Shown here: in pieces, positions 7,007-14,043 of the stretch | Layout of the letters: each line of letters begins with the position of its first letter | Numbering within the stretch: position 1 is the first letter of the stretch | Source: Microbacterium sp. LWH11-1.2 | GTDB lineage: Bacteria > Actinomycetota > Actinomycetes > Actinomycetales > Microbacteriaceae | DNA: 64,000 nucleotides | Direction of reading: 5' to 3' | Assembly: GCF_038397745.1 (NCBI RefSeq) | Contig: NZ_CP151636.1 | Coordinates: 3,472,001 to 3,536,000, forward strand | Notes under the pieces: model-generated | Database searches by the model: none | Seen by the model: the letters and a program-made list of their open reading frames with translations, nothing else | Told to the model about the DNA's origin: nothing | Made by a program: the position numbers and the translations under genes

Positions 7007-7331
7007 CTATTCCATTCCGTCGATGATGTCTTGTGCGTGTCCGGCAATGATCTGGATGATGTGTTCGTTGATGTCGACACCGTTGATTGCGGCTTCGGTG
7101 ACCAAACGCGCGTACACGTCGTCGAATAGTTCGAGCGTTGTGAGCGTGTCGCCGTTGCTATCTGCTCTTCGTACCCGCGACGCCAGTCATCGCGCTCATC
7201 CGCCACGCGCTCCAGCGCGGTCCAAGGTACTCTCCCGCGTGACGCTTAGCGCGCTCAATCAGACGCGCAACATCATCAGCTGACAGCATTGTCACCGGCA
7301 CGATGACTTTTACTTCTCGATAGTTCGTCAT
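7007..7331 (-). pseudogene. Phage gene apparently split by two frameshifts
   Basis: Three consecutive frames each carry convincing coding sequence. From 7331, MTNYREVKVIVPV runs to AKRHAGEYLG. The next frame, from about 7224, gives TALERVADERDDWRRGYEEQ. The third, from about 7165 to the TAG at 7007-7009, gives TLTTLELFDDVYARLV and IIQIIAGHAQDIID. The last two segments lack proper starts, and both shifts go the same way, as expected from two single-base deletions. Read literally, only a 58-residue first fragment would be made. Either the gene is decaying or the sequence has two indel errors. Function unknown. Confidence 0.5.
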
Positions 7332-7489
7332 ATCGCTCTTTCTTGGTCGAATGCGTGCATGAGTCGTTTGAGGTTCATTTCGCCAGGTGAACGCAACTTG
7401 TCACCCGCAACACATGAACACAGATCCTCTTCGTCCGGATCCCGACTAATCATGTAATGGCCGTTGTCTTTGCAAACAGGGCAGTTCAT
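7328..7489 (-). CDS. Small phage zinc-ribbon-like protein
   Basis: 53 residues beginning MNCPVCKDNGHYM. CPVC and CSC about 18 residues on form a treble-clef or zinc-ribbon pattern. The ATG overlaps the previous stop and the stop overlaps the next start (both ATGA). Probably a metal-binding adaptor; partner unknown. Confidence 0.6.
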   Translation of the reverse strand: MNCPVCKDNGHYMISRDPDEEDLCSCVAGDKLRSPGEMNLKRLMHAFDQERAI

Positions 7490-7734
7490 GGCGTGTACGA
7501 GGGGAGAATTCCGGAGCCAAACCACTCCCAGTAGGGTGCATCCGAGCACTCTTTCACCGTGTACTGAGACCCCACATTCGCGTGGTGGCCATCTGCGGTC
7601 TCCAAATCCCACGAGAACGCACCCTCACGTCGCTGCCAGAATCCGGCATAAGTCCGCCGCACGCGATACTCACCAGGTTCGATGTGACCCTCACGAATTA
7701 GGCGCGCAATGAGGCGCTCGCTTGGCTTACTCAT
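7486..7734 (-). CDS. Small phage protein, unknown function
   Basis: 82 residues starting MSKPSERLIARLIREGHI. The body is aromatic-rich and beta-like (YAGFWQRREGAFSWDLET, YWEWFG). Overlaps both neighbours by four bases. Not recognised. Confidence 0.6.
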   Translation of the reverse strand: MSKPSERLIARLIREGHIEPGEYRVRRTYAGFWQRREGAFSWDLETADGHHANVGSQYTVKECSDAPYWEWFGSGILPSYTP

Positions 7735-7934
7735 GTCTCAATCTCCACTTTCGGTGCAGGCCATCCCCCGCTGTCGATTAGCCGTAGTCGGAACAGTTCG
7801 GCTTCCCATGCTTTGATGTGCACTTCGGCCATTGCGATTGCGATGGGGTTGTGTACGGTTATGGCGGCATCGAGGAATCGTTGTTCTGCGGCGAGGCGTT
7901 CTTCTGCTTGTGCAATGTCCGCGGTGATTTTCAT
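7731..7934 (-). CDS. Small helical phage protein
   Basis: 67 residues beginning MKITADIAQAEERLAAEQRF; probably a coiled coil over the first 50 residues. The stop overlaps the next start (ATGA). The ATG at 7934 gives the compact form; the upstream frame extension is not coding-like. Confidence 0.55.
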   Translation of the reverse strand: MKITADIAQAEERLAAEQRFLDAAITVHNPIAIAMAEVHIKAWEAELFRLRLIDSGGWPAPKVEIET

Positions 7935-7935
7935 G

Positions 7936-8091
7936 TCATACCTCGTTGCGGATCCTGTTGATGAATCGGGCATGCTTCCACGCCATTTCCCACGACTCGT
8001 GCGGGATTGTTGCGGTGCCGGTGAACAGCATCCAGATGCCGTCTTCATCACGCCAAATGTGTTGTCTGAGCGGGAATGAGAAAGCGTTCAT
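7936..8091 (-). CDS. Small phage protein, unknown function
   Basis: 51 residues beginning MNAFSFPLRQHIWRDEDG, with ribosome binding site GGAG seven bases before the ATG at 8091. Tryptophan-rich (IWMLF, SWEMAWKHA). Not recognised. Confidence 0.55.
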   Translation of the reverse strand: MNAFSFPLRQHIWRDEDGIWMLFTGTATIPHESWEMAWKHARFINRIRNEV

Positions 8092-8099
8092 GATTGCTC

Positions 8100-8240
8100 C
8101 TATCCGAAGCAGTTTCGACAGGTACAGTGGGCCACGTATCCGAACGCGCGGTAGTGGCATTTGGGTGACGGGTCGTGTGCTGGTGCGTCAGGAATATGAC
8201 ATTTGGCACATGACGGGTGGTCAACGTTGACGCCCATCAT
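8100..8240 (-). CDS. Cysteine-rich small phage protein
   Basis: 46 residues from MMGVNVDHPSCAKC. Cysteines and histidines (CAKCH, KCHYR, HCTCRNC) suggest a zinc-binding mini-domain. The start overlaps the stop of the next gene to the right (ATGATG), supporting ATG 8240 over the longer upstream reading. Confidence 0.5.
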   Translation of the reverse strand: MMGVNVDHPSCAKCHIPDAPAHDPSPKCHYRAFGYVAHCTCRNCFG

Positions 8241-8380
8241 TCGACCCGTTTGTGAGCATTCGGGCAGAGTGGATTGCCGACCATGAATGGGTTGCGACAC
8301 TTACCGCACACGTGTGGTCTTTCGTCGTGCGCATACGTCGGTGCAGCAGCACCGGGCGAAAGTGAGATGTAGTTGCTCAC
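8237..8380 (-). CDS. Small phage zinc-ribbon protein, GTG start
   Basis: 47 residues, MSNYISLSPGAAAPTYA then CGKCRNPF and CPNAH. The CxxC...CxxxH pattern is that of a short zinc ribbon. The GTG at 8380 overlaps the previous stop (GTGA) and the stop overlaps the next ATG. Found by reading the gap between two longer ORFs. Confidence 0.5.
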   Translation of the reverse strand: MSNYISLSPGAAAPTYAHDERPHVCGKCRNPFMVGNPLCPNAHKRVE

Positions 8381-8895
8381 GATGCGTCTCCCTCGGGCCA
8401 GATGCGACGACCGGTGATGAACCCCTCGGTTGCGTCCAAATCGGATCCGTCAGCGAATCGAAACTTGCCATCGGTTCCAACGATGGCAACAAACTCGTGT
8501 AGGCCAGACCCCATCAGCCAAACCTCTTCAGGCTTTGCGTAATGCCACGGCTTGGGCTCTGGGTGATTCGCGAAGTAGGAGCGCGCCGCACTCAAAAACT
8601 CGATGTCGCGCTTCGAACCAAGGCCGACGATCTCGTCGGCAGGGCGGACAACACAGGTGGCGAAGGACGGCTCGTGGAGGATGCGGGCAATCCGAACACC
8701 CAGCGGATCGTGCTTCACCACGTAGTCGGGATTTTCGGGCCAACGCCACCGTCCGAGTTCTTCGTCGCGCTTATGCTGGAAGTACTCGCACAGAGCATCG
8801 ACCTCCACTGGCGTGAGGAACATGCTCGAAAGCAGAACCCCGCCCTGCGGCTGCTTCTCGATCTTTCGACCGTTGCTTGCTGCGAATTCGTTCAT
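8377..8895 (-). CDS. Phage protein, unknown function
   Basis: 172 residues from MNEFAASNGRKIEKQ. The ATG at 8895 overlaps the upstream stop (ATGA). A helical segment (PVEVDALCEYFQHKRDEELG) is followed by a mixed region ending in a beta-like piece (EFVAIVGTDGKFRF). No catalytic motif is seen. Confidence 0.6.
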   Translation of the reverse strand: MNEFAASNGRKIEKQPQGGVLLSSMFLTPVEVDALCEYFQHKRDEELGRWRWPENPDYVVKHDPLGVRIARILHEPSFATCVVRPADEIVGLGSKRDIEFLSAARSYFANHPEPKPWHYAKPEEVWLMGSGLHEFVAIVGTDGKFRFADGSDLDATEGFITGRRIWPEGDAS

Positions 8896-9284
8896 GTGTT
8901 CTTCTCCAATGCGGATCCCCATTCGGCGCGCGGGAATCGTTGTTTCAAATCTGCGAATACAACTTCGGCTTCACGTGCACCAATTTCGGCGGTGAGCAAG
9001 CGTTGCAGTTCATTGCGGCGTCTTTTGACACGCCGGCTGAGTCGTATCGTTCTACCCACCCAGCCCACTGGTGTGTATGTGTCGACCGCGCGAACAATGA
9101 GCTGGTTCGCAACAAGACGATGAAACTCATGCACCCTTGTTAGCGCGCCAATCAACCCGTGACCAATAAGAAACATGGCGAACTGTTCATCGTCATACAC
9201 GGCGTCCTTCACGTCCTCGAAATCATTCGGCCACACCCACTCAATGTCATCCGGAGCAAGGGTGTTATCGCGGTACGTGGACAT
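8892..9284 (-). CDS. Phage protein, unknown function
   Basis: 130 residues beginning MSTYRDNTLAPDDIEW. The N-terminal half is acidic, the middle hydrophobic (FAMFLIGHGLIGALTR), the C-terminal third strongly basic (SRRVKRRRNELQR). The ATG overlaps the preceding stop (TGATG); a GTG one codon earlier is also possible. Function unknown; the basic tail could bind nucleic acid. Confidence 0.6.
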   Translation of the reverse strand: MSTYRDNTLAPDDIEWVWPNDFEDVKDAVYDDEQFAMFLIGHGLIGALTRVHEFHRLVANQLIVRAVDTYTPVGWVGRTIRLSRRVKRRRNELQRLLTAEIGAREAEVVFADLKQRFPRAEWGSALEKNT

Positions 9285-9628
9285 CACTTGTCCGAACTGA
9301 TTGCGGCTAGACGAGCCAAGACTCGGCGAGCATGATCCCGAGCCGGTTGGGATGCCTCAAGCCCCGTGAATCCGTCCTCGAGATCCATGTCTTCGATGAG
9401 TTCCCGGATGAAGAACTTGGGATTGATAGACGGGTTCAGCCCGATCTCTTCGCGAAGAAGGAGGAAGTAGGGATTTGTTGGGTTCGCCTGCGGGCGGTCG
9501 TACTCGGTTCGCGGCCAGAGTTGCCACCCCAGGGACTCATCCGCATACTCCGCTCGCCGACCCATGAAGGGGTCGACCATCGGCATCGGGTCATCGTTGA
9601 ACTGCGGGCGGCTGCTGAACATGCTCAT
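9284..9628 (-). CDS. Phage protein, first gene of the long early operon
   Basis: 114 residues beginning MSMFSSRPQFNDDPMPM, with a strong GAAGGAG site before the ATG. Content is acidic with a helical C-terminus (FIRELIEDMDLEDGFTG; ARDHARRVLARL). A 271-base gap lies upstream and everything downstream overlaps, so this is probably the first cistron of the operon running to the left edge. Function unknown. Confidence 0.65.
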   Translation of the reverse strand: MSMFSSRPQFNDDPMPMVDPFMGRRAEYADESLGWQLWPRTEYDRPQANPTNPYFLLLREEIGLNPSINPKFFIRELIEDMDLEDGFTGLEASQPARDHARRVLARLAAISSDK

Positions 9629-9899
9629 GGTCGTTCTCCTTCATCGTCGTTTCGGTCGTGCGTAAGAATTTGTGCGGGGTCCGGGTATCCCCAGACACAC
9701 CAGACCCCGCAACGTGACAGACCCACACCGCCACACCCCACACCCCAGGCGTGAGGACAAGAACGGGGGCCAGTGCGTGAACACCAGCCCCCAGGGTTTA
9801 GTGGGAGTTACACGACCAACCACGGTCGCTACAAACTCAGAACCACCAACCCGAGTGCCCGTACGCCGCGACAGTGAGCGCGCGCACGGGCCGTATTTG
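9629..9899. other. Non-coding gap between two phage transcription units
   Basis: This gap holds the 9673-9711 stem-loop and, beside the methyltransferase stop, an imperfect hairpin at 9857-9891 (GCCCGT arms extended by short CGC/GCG pairs) that may end methyltransferase transcription. The middle is C-rich on the + strand (CACACCCCACACCCC). No coding ORF is supported. Confidence 0.4.
9673..9711. promoter_or_regulatory. Stem-loop in the leader of the early operon
   Basis: A perfect 9-bp inverted repeat (TGCGGGGTC / GACCCCGCA) with a 21-base loop, 45 bases upstream of the first gene of the leftward operon. It could be a leader hairpin or operator. No clear -10/-35 pair was picked out around it. 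Confidence 0.35.
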
Positions 9900-10649
9900 C
9901 TAGAACAAGCTGTCGTCTGTCACTTGATCCACTTCGACGCATGCGATCTCGACCGCGGGCGAAACGCCGTGCCAACGATCGGCATAGACGCGGGTGTCGA
10001 CACCACAACCTGCCTCGAGCGTGATGCCCGTTTGCTTGACGAACGTCCGGTACTTCTGCGCTTCGGTTCGTCTATAGCCGGTGTCGTTCGAAAGGTCGAA
10101 TCCCGCAGAGGAGTTAGGAATGATGTGCGTTCCGAAACCTGCGTGATGGGCGGCTATGTCTATGACGTGGTACTCGAACTCGGAGCCTCGGTATCTCGGT
10201 GCGTTCGCGGCGCGCTTGATCTTCCCGAACGGCGGGTTGCTGATTGCGTGATCGAAGTCGCCCCAACTGGAGTGATCGAAGATGCTTCCCACGACCCATT
10301 CGGCGTCGGGGACCATCTTGCGCCCGACGCGTGCGTATTCGGGATTCAGTTCCACGCACACGACCCGACTGGCTCTGCTCATCTCAAGCGCGGCAAGACT
10401 CAAGGTGCCCATTCCGGCGCACAGATCCAGCACCGCTCCTTCGAATTGCCAGCCGCCGAGCTCAAGCATCGCGTCAGTAGCGAGACCCCAGGGGGTGAAG
10501 AACGCGCCGGTCAAGCCATTGATCTGCGTGGCACCTTCCTGCCAGTTTTCGATTACAAACATTCGGTCATCGTCGTCAAGTTTCGGCTTCCTCAGAATCC
10601 TCTCTGCCTCTTCGTGATTCTTGGCCTCTTGCTTGCTAAGTTTTGCCAT
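9900..10649 (-). CDS. N6-adenine-type methyltransferase, NPPF motif
   Basis: 249 residues. After a charged N-terminus (MAKLSKQEAKNHEEAERIL) come motif I, LDLCAGMGTLSLAA, near residue 75, an acidic strand end (VVCVELNPEYARVGRK), and motif IV, AISNPPFG, near residue 138. NPPF is shared by adenine-specific DNA methylases and some RNA methyltransferases. In a phage early region DNA is the likelier substrate. The ATG at 10649 fits the family N-terminus; the upstream extension is not coding-like. With the genes at 3744 and 4979 it makes three methyltransferase-like proteins without a nuclease partner. Confidence 0.7.
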   Translation of the reverse strand: MAKLSKQEAKNHEEAERILRKPKLDDDDRMFVIENWQEGATQINGLTGAFFTPWGLATDAMLELGGWQFEGAVLDLCAGMGTLSLAALEMSRASRVVCVELNPEYARVGRKMVPDAEWVVGSIFDHSSWGDFDHAISNPPFGKIKRAANAPRYRGSEFEYHVIDIAAHHAGFGTHIIPNSSAGFDLSNDTGYRRTEAQKYRTFVKQTGITLEAGCGVDTRVYADRWHGVSPAVEIACVEVDQVTDDSLF

Positions 10650-11006
10650 GTGTCCTCGCCCGGTGATTCTCCGGGGCGACCGATTACAGGCTCGAGGACC
10701 GTCACGTAACCCTGTGACATGGTTCACGGCGACCAAACCCGTGCCAAACGACGCATCACCCCGCGCCTGGTTCCGCCCGTCTTACATGGCGGCGAACTGT
10801 CGAAAACTCCACACCCCCAAAGATCCCGGCCCACTTACATCCGGAACCCGCAGCCGAAGCTTCTGGGTTTTATGTGACGCGTCCCCGTTGCCGAGCCAGT
10901 GAGAGCCGGGATAGGTGACGCTATATAGGTGATGCATGCCGGCCGCTGGGGTCGACGAGTAGCGGGTAAGTCAGTACGACCTACCAGCCGGATCAGATGA
11001 CGGGGA
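10650..11006. other. Sparse region with one candidate mini-gene
   Basis: About 360 bases between two phage genes. The only ORF with coding character is a 51-codon minus-strand frame at 10782-10937, described separately. A short CCCGG/CCGGG hairpin lies near 10660-10680, just upstream of the methyltransferase start. No tRNA, repeat or clear promoter was identified. Confidence 0.4.
10782..10937 (-). CDS. Candidate 51-residue phage mini-protein
   Basis: Begins MHHLYSVTYPGSHWLG and ends RQFAAM. It is the only open frame of reasonable composition in a 360-base gap. No ribosome binding site stands out and it does not overlap a neighbour, so support is weak. Confidence 0.25.
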   Translation of the reverse strand: MHHLYSVTYPGSHWLGNGDASHKTQKLRLRVPDVSGPGSLGVWSFRQFAAM

Positions 11007-11207
11007 TCAGCCGTGGATGCGATGCATCCGTTCAAGGACTCGTCGCGCGTGGTAGATCTGCGCGACCGGATAGCCCAGCCAGTACCGCTGCGGCTGCCGG
11101 ATCATCTCGACGTCAGATGCAACGTGCACGCCTTCTTCGCGGATCTTGAGCAGGACCGCATTGCTCGGGTTGGTCTGCGGGTACAGGGTGGACGCGAACT
11201 GAGTCAT
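11007..11207 (-). CDS. Small phage protein, unknown function
   Basis: 66 residues starting MTQFASTLYPQTNPSNAV. Helical C-terminus rich in Arg/His (AQIYHARRVLERMHRI). The ATG overlaps the stop of the cysteine-rich mini-gene (ATGA). Possibly a small nucleic-acid-associated protein; not recognised. Confidence 0.6.
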   Translation of the reverse strand: MTQFASTLYPQTNPSNAVLLKIREEGVHVASDVEMIRQPQRYWLGYPVAQIYHARRVLERMHRIHG

Positions 11208-11338
11208 GATGCCGCCTCCACTACTGCTCGATGCTCAGGGCGGGGGCATTCGAGGACGCAACCGCAATCACATGCGTCGTAACAGCACTCGCAGGCGAGC
11301 AGAAACCGGAGAAGCTTCTCCATCGGGTGCAGGTTCAT
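11204..11338 (-). CDS. Cysteine-rich phage mini-protein
   Basis: 44 residues beginning MNLHPMEKLLRFLLA. The segment CECCYDACDCGCVLEC packs seven cysteines into 16 residues. Start and stop overlap both neighbours as ATGA, which is strong positional support. A metal-cluster or disulfide-rich peptide is suggested; no family known to me. Confidence 0.55.
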   Translation of the reverse strand: MNLHPMEKLLRFLLACECCYDACDCGCVLECPRPEHRAVVEAAS

Positions 11339-11532
11339 CGCACTACCTCCTGCTTGCATGCACGGACATACCGACTCGACGGGTGACCGGAAGCAGTCAC
11401 CACAGCCGGGTCAGACGCCTCACGATCCGCCCAGTAACGCTTCGATGCACGCACCGTCACCGCCATCACCGCAAGAGGCCAGAGAACAATCGCCGCGGGG
11501 ATCCAGATGTAAGCGGGGATCATGTCGTACAT
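11335..11532 (-). CDS. Small phage membrane protein
   Basis: 65 residues. One transmembrane helix lies at about residues 5-26 (IPAAIVLWPLAVMAVTV), followed by a basic cytoplasmic-type tail. The ATG at 11532 overlaps the excisionase stop (TGATG). A membrane role in superinfection exclusion is a common fate of such early phage proteins, but is a guess here. Confidence 0.6.
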   Translation of the reverse strand: MYDMIPAYIWIPAAIVLWPLAVMAVTVRASKRYWADREASDPAVVTASGHPSSRYVRACKQEVVR

Positions 11533-11756
11533 CAGAGTTCCCATTCCTCATCAGGAAGCGCCTTCAAGAACCGGCGTGCTTCTTCTACCGGGACGATGCG
11601 CTTACGACCGGAGTATTTGGGTGTGAGGTCGCGGCGTTCGATGTGCTTGTAGAGCTGTCGGGCTGAGAGTCCGATGACTTCTGAGAGTCGGGGGATGTCG
11701 AATGCGAGGATGCCGGACTTGTCGAGGGCATCTTCTGCGGTCTGCTTAGCGCTCAC
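11532..11756 (-). CDS. Excisionase-family HTH DNA-binding protein
   Basis: 74 residues, GTG start. The winged helix-turn-helix of the MerR/excisionase (HTH_17) family is visible: LSEVIGLSARQLYKHIERRDLTP, then the wing RKRIVPVEEARRFLKALP. It is the first substantial leftward gene after the repressor operator region, the usual place for Xis or Cro-like functions. The integrase in the same element supports an excisionase role, though a Cro-like regulator is possible. The GTG overlaps the end of the 53-residue gene. Confidence 0.65.
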   Translation of the reverse strand: MSAKQTAEDALDKSGILAFDIPRLSEVIGLSARQLYKHIERRDLTPKYSGRKRIVPVEEARRFLKALPDEEWEL

Positions 11757-11907
11757 CGAACATCTCCTTCACGGTCAAACGACGAACACCCCCGGCCAAC
11801 ACGACGTCGCGGACAGTGACGTGCTCGTTGTGAGCGCGCATCTGGTCCACGATCGTCATGCGACCGGGGGTGTGGTTGGGAGTGGTGATCCCATCTCTTC
11901 TCTGCAT
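11746..11907 (-). CDS. Candidate small first gene of the leftward lytic transcript
   Basis: 53 residues beginning MQRRDGITTPNHTPGRM. The C-terminal half, VVLAGGVRRLTVKEMFGER, has sensible composition, and the ORF overlaps the excisionase start by 11 bases. The ATG sits within the CTGCA/TGCAG inverted repeat of the operator region. Function unknown. Confidence 0.4.
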   Translation of the reverse strand: MQRRDGITTPNHTPGRMTIVDQMRAHNEHVTVRDVVLAGGVRRLTVKEMFGER

Positions 11908-11998
11908 ATGTGCAGTCTAAGCGAGCAGAGATGCAGTGTCAAGCGCATACGCAGGTTTAAACCGCATACGTTCAGCCTGAGACCGCTAAACTGCTGTC
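11902..11998. promoter_or_regulatory. Lysogeny switch: divergent promoters and operators
   Basis: This intergenic region between the rightward repressor and the leftward lytic genes holds three structured elements: CTGCA-TATG-TGCAG (11902-11915), two direct copies of GCATACG 19 bases apart (11945-11951 and 11964-11970), and the palindrome GTTTAAAC (11955-11962) between them. A -10 box TAAACT (11987-11992) ends six bases before the repressor ATG. The second GCATACG falls where its -35 would be (17-base spacing), so repressor bound there would regulate its own promoter. Confidence 0.6.
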
Positions 11999-12436
11999 AT
12001 GGCAATCCGTAAACTCCCAGAAACGTTCGACCAGCACCTCGGATCCGTGATCGACGGACTAGCAAAAGCGAGGGGTGGACGACCGTGGCTTGCGAGCCTC
12101 ACCGACTGGTCCGAAGGGACAGTTGAACGACGCGTCACAGGACGCACAGAGTTCACAGTCAAAGAGCTAGAGATTGTTGCCGCAGCGCTTGGTTCCTCCC
12201 CCGCAACCATCGTTAGTCATGCGCTTCGGAACTACGCGAACAGTACCGAGCAGGACGGCGTTGCCAAGCTGTTGCGTGAAGAGGGCCCAATGTCGGCGGC
12301 ACCCGTTAGCCTCACCGAACATCGGACCCGGAAGAAGCCGTCCGAGATGACAGAGGATGAGTTGGATGCGTTCAAGGGGGAACAAGCCGCTAACACCGAC
12401 CCAGAGTTGGGTCGGGACGAACCTGAAGCGCCCTAG
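11999..12436 (+). CDS. Prophage repressor, XRE-like HTH
   Basis: 145 residues. The N-terminal domain resembles a lambda-repressor-type helix-turn-helix (LASLTDWSEGTVERRVTGRTEFTVKELEIVAAALG), and the C-terminal third is acidic and probably flexible. It is divergent from the leftward lytic operon across the operator region. No ribosome binding site exists; the -10 box places transcription start at the A of the ATG, a leaderless mRNA like that of cI from PRM. The downstream ImmA-like gene overlaps its end, so cleavage-based induction is likely. Confidence 0.7.
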   Translation: MAIRKLPETFDQHLGSVIDGLAKARGGRPWLASLTDWSEGTVERRVTGRTEFTVKELEIVAAALGSSPATIVSHALRNYANSTEQDGVAKLLREEGPMSAAPVSLTEHRTRKKPSEMTEDELDAFKGEQAANTDPELGRDEPEAP

Positions 12437-12800
12437 GGGTAGGGCGTATGATCCGTGGAGGCATGCTGAGGAGCTGGGAATTGACGTGTATGTGCGCCGG
12501 TTGAGGTCCGCGCATGGCCTGTGGTTTCCGGAGTATGGGGAGATTCTGATCAGTGACCGTTTGCGGTTACGGGATCAGAGGATCACCCTGGCGCACGAGA
12601 TCGGCCATAGTGTTCTCGGGCATACGGATGATCGCCCGAAGCACGAAAAACAGGCCGACCAGTTCGCGGCCCGGAATCTGATTGATCCGGACGAATTGGC
12701 CGACCTGTATGAGTGGTGTCCTGATGAGCGGCGTATTGCTGCCGAGCTCGGGGTGACTACGACTCTATTTCGTGCGTACGTACTGTCTCGGGCCGCATGA
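12357..12800 (+). CDS. ImmA/IrrE-family metallopeptidase
   Basis: Up to 147 residues. The zinc-protease motif LAHEIGHSVLGH (HExxH) is followed by an EKQADQFAARNLI segment whose Glu would be the third ligand. ImmA-type enzymes cleave XRE repressors on SOS or quorum signals, and it directly follows such a repressor. The start is uncertain: the first in-frame ATGs lie inside the repressor gene (12357, 12366), and the recognisable domain begins only after about 12430. Its 3' end overlaps the convergent integrase gene by 44 bases. Confidence 0.75.
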   Translation: MSWMRSRGNKPLTPTQSWVGTNLKRPRGRAYDPWRHAEELGIDVYVRRLRSAHGLWFPEYGEILISDRLRLRDQRITLAHEIGHSVLGHTDDRPKHEKQADQFAARNLIDPDELADLYEWCPDERRIAAELGVTTTLFRAYVLSRAA

Positions 12801-14040
12801 ACTGTGCCGAGTACGACACCATGCCCGCCTCCAACTGTCCCGGCTCTGTCCGGGAACGGTAGGCGCGTGTCATCGCCCGTGTTGAGTGCCCGATGATCTC
12901 CTGGATGATCTCTTCGCGAACACCAGCCCGGTAGAGCAGGTCAACCGCCGTGTGACGGATGTCGTGCAATCGGACACGGCGTCCGGGTCCGAAGACTTCA
13001 TCGCGGATCTTGGGCCACTCGTGCGTGATGCGGTCGGGGTCGGGTGGCACCATCCACTTGTAACGTCCGTGCTTAGTCGCGAACACCAGCCCCCATTCGT
13101 TAGCCGGCGCTTGTGCAATGTACTGGAGTAGGTGTCGCCGCAACGGGTCTACGAGGGGGATGATGCGCCAACCCGCCCGAGACTTGGGGCGGGTCAGGTG
13201 CATGCCACCTTTGATCTGCCGCACCTCATAGTCATGCGGTTTCTGCAGGACGCGCTCAGGGCAGTTCCCTGCGCGCCGATGGCTACATGTTCCACCGCAT
13301 CCGTGCGTGTACTCGAGCCGCTGCAATTGCCAGGACAGGTCGAGGGTGTCACCGATGCGATCGATCTCGAGGCCCGCGATCTCGCTACGACGCGCACCCG
13401 TGAGCAGGTAGGTTGCCCAGAGTGCAAGATCGGGGTGGTGGTTGTCTTCGAGGTACTTCAACAGTCGGTCAGCGTCAGACAACGTGAACACGTCCAGGTC
13501 TGGTACAGCCTTGCGTGGTGGTTCGACTCGTTTCGCGGGGTTGAAGAACAACGCCCCTTGACGTACGGCGAACTCGAGGCCCGCGGATGCGTAGTGGTAG
13601 GCGTTGGTGGCGGTACTGGGCGAGAGTCCTTGCCCGATGACGAACGCTTCGATGCGCCGCACAGTGTCCGGTGTGACCTTGCTGAGTAGCGTGGATGCGC
13701 CGAGCGCGGGAACAATGTAGGACCGTACGTACTGTTCATACGTTTTAGCCGTCTTGGGTCGCTTGTTCGGGATGACCTGCATCTTCAACCATTTCGCGAA
13801 CCATGTTTCAACGGTGGGTGATGCGGATGGCAGTGTCCCCATTTGCCGTTTCTGTTCCCGTAGTTCACGGAGCGCAGTGTCGGCTTCGGCTCGTGTGCGG
13901 AACCGTTGGACTTTCCGGTTGCGGAACGGGGTGCCGTCGGAGTGCCATTTGATGGGTGGCAGTTCGATGGCTACGGCCCACAGTCCGGAAGACTTCTCCT
14001 TGTACTGTGCACCGTCGCCACTACGCGCTCGAGACGCCAT
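12757..14040 (-). CDS. Tyrosine-family phage integrase
   Basis: 427 residues, full length. The N-terminal arm-binding domain has YKEKSSGLWAVAIE; the SAM-like core-binding domain covers about residues 75-165. Catalytic residues can be read as Arg in TGARRSEI (217/218), Lys286 in RPKSRAG, His359 and Arg362 in HDIRH, His385 in GHS and Tyr394 in TRAYRSR. CGGTC and NC (residues 248-260) form an extra cysteine-rich loop within the catalytic domain. It catalyses integration at the tRNA-Arg site 470 bases away. GAGGGG before the ATG supports the start; the stop region overlaps the ImmA-like gene on the other strand. Confidence 0.93.
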   Translation of the reverse strand: MASRARSGDGAQYKEKSSGLWAVAIELPPIKWHSDGTPFRNRKVQRFRTRAEADTALRELREQKRQMGTLPSASPTVETWFAKWLKMQVIPNKRPKTAKTYEQYVRSYIVPALGASTLLSKVTPDTVRRIEAFVIGQGLSPSTATNAYHYASAGLEFAVRQGALFFNPAKRVEPPRKAVPDLDVFTLSDADRLLKYLEDNHHPDLALWATYLLTGARRSEIAGLEIDRIGDTLDLSWQLQRLEYTHGCGGTCSHRRAGNCPERVLQKPHDYEVRQIKGGMHLTRPKSRAGWRIIPLVDPLRRHLLQYIAQAPANEWGLVFATKHGRYKWMVPPDPDRITHEWPKIRDEVFGPGRRVRLHDIRHTAVDLLYRAGVREEIIQEIIGHSTRAMTRAYRSRTEPGQLEAGMVSYSAQFMRPETVRTHEIES

Positions 14041-14043
14041 AGA

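Noticed and set aside
10835..11035. 66-codon minus-strand ORF in the phage gap
   Set aside because: Composition (Arg/Thr/Pro-rich) is shadow-like and it overlaps the start region of a supported gene. The 10782-10937 frame is a better, though weak, candidate.
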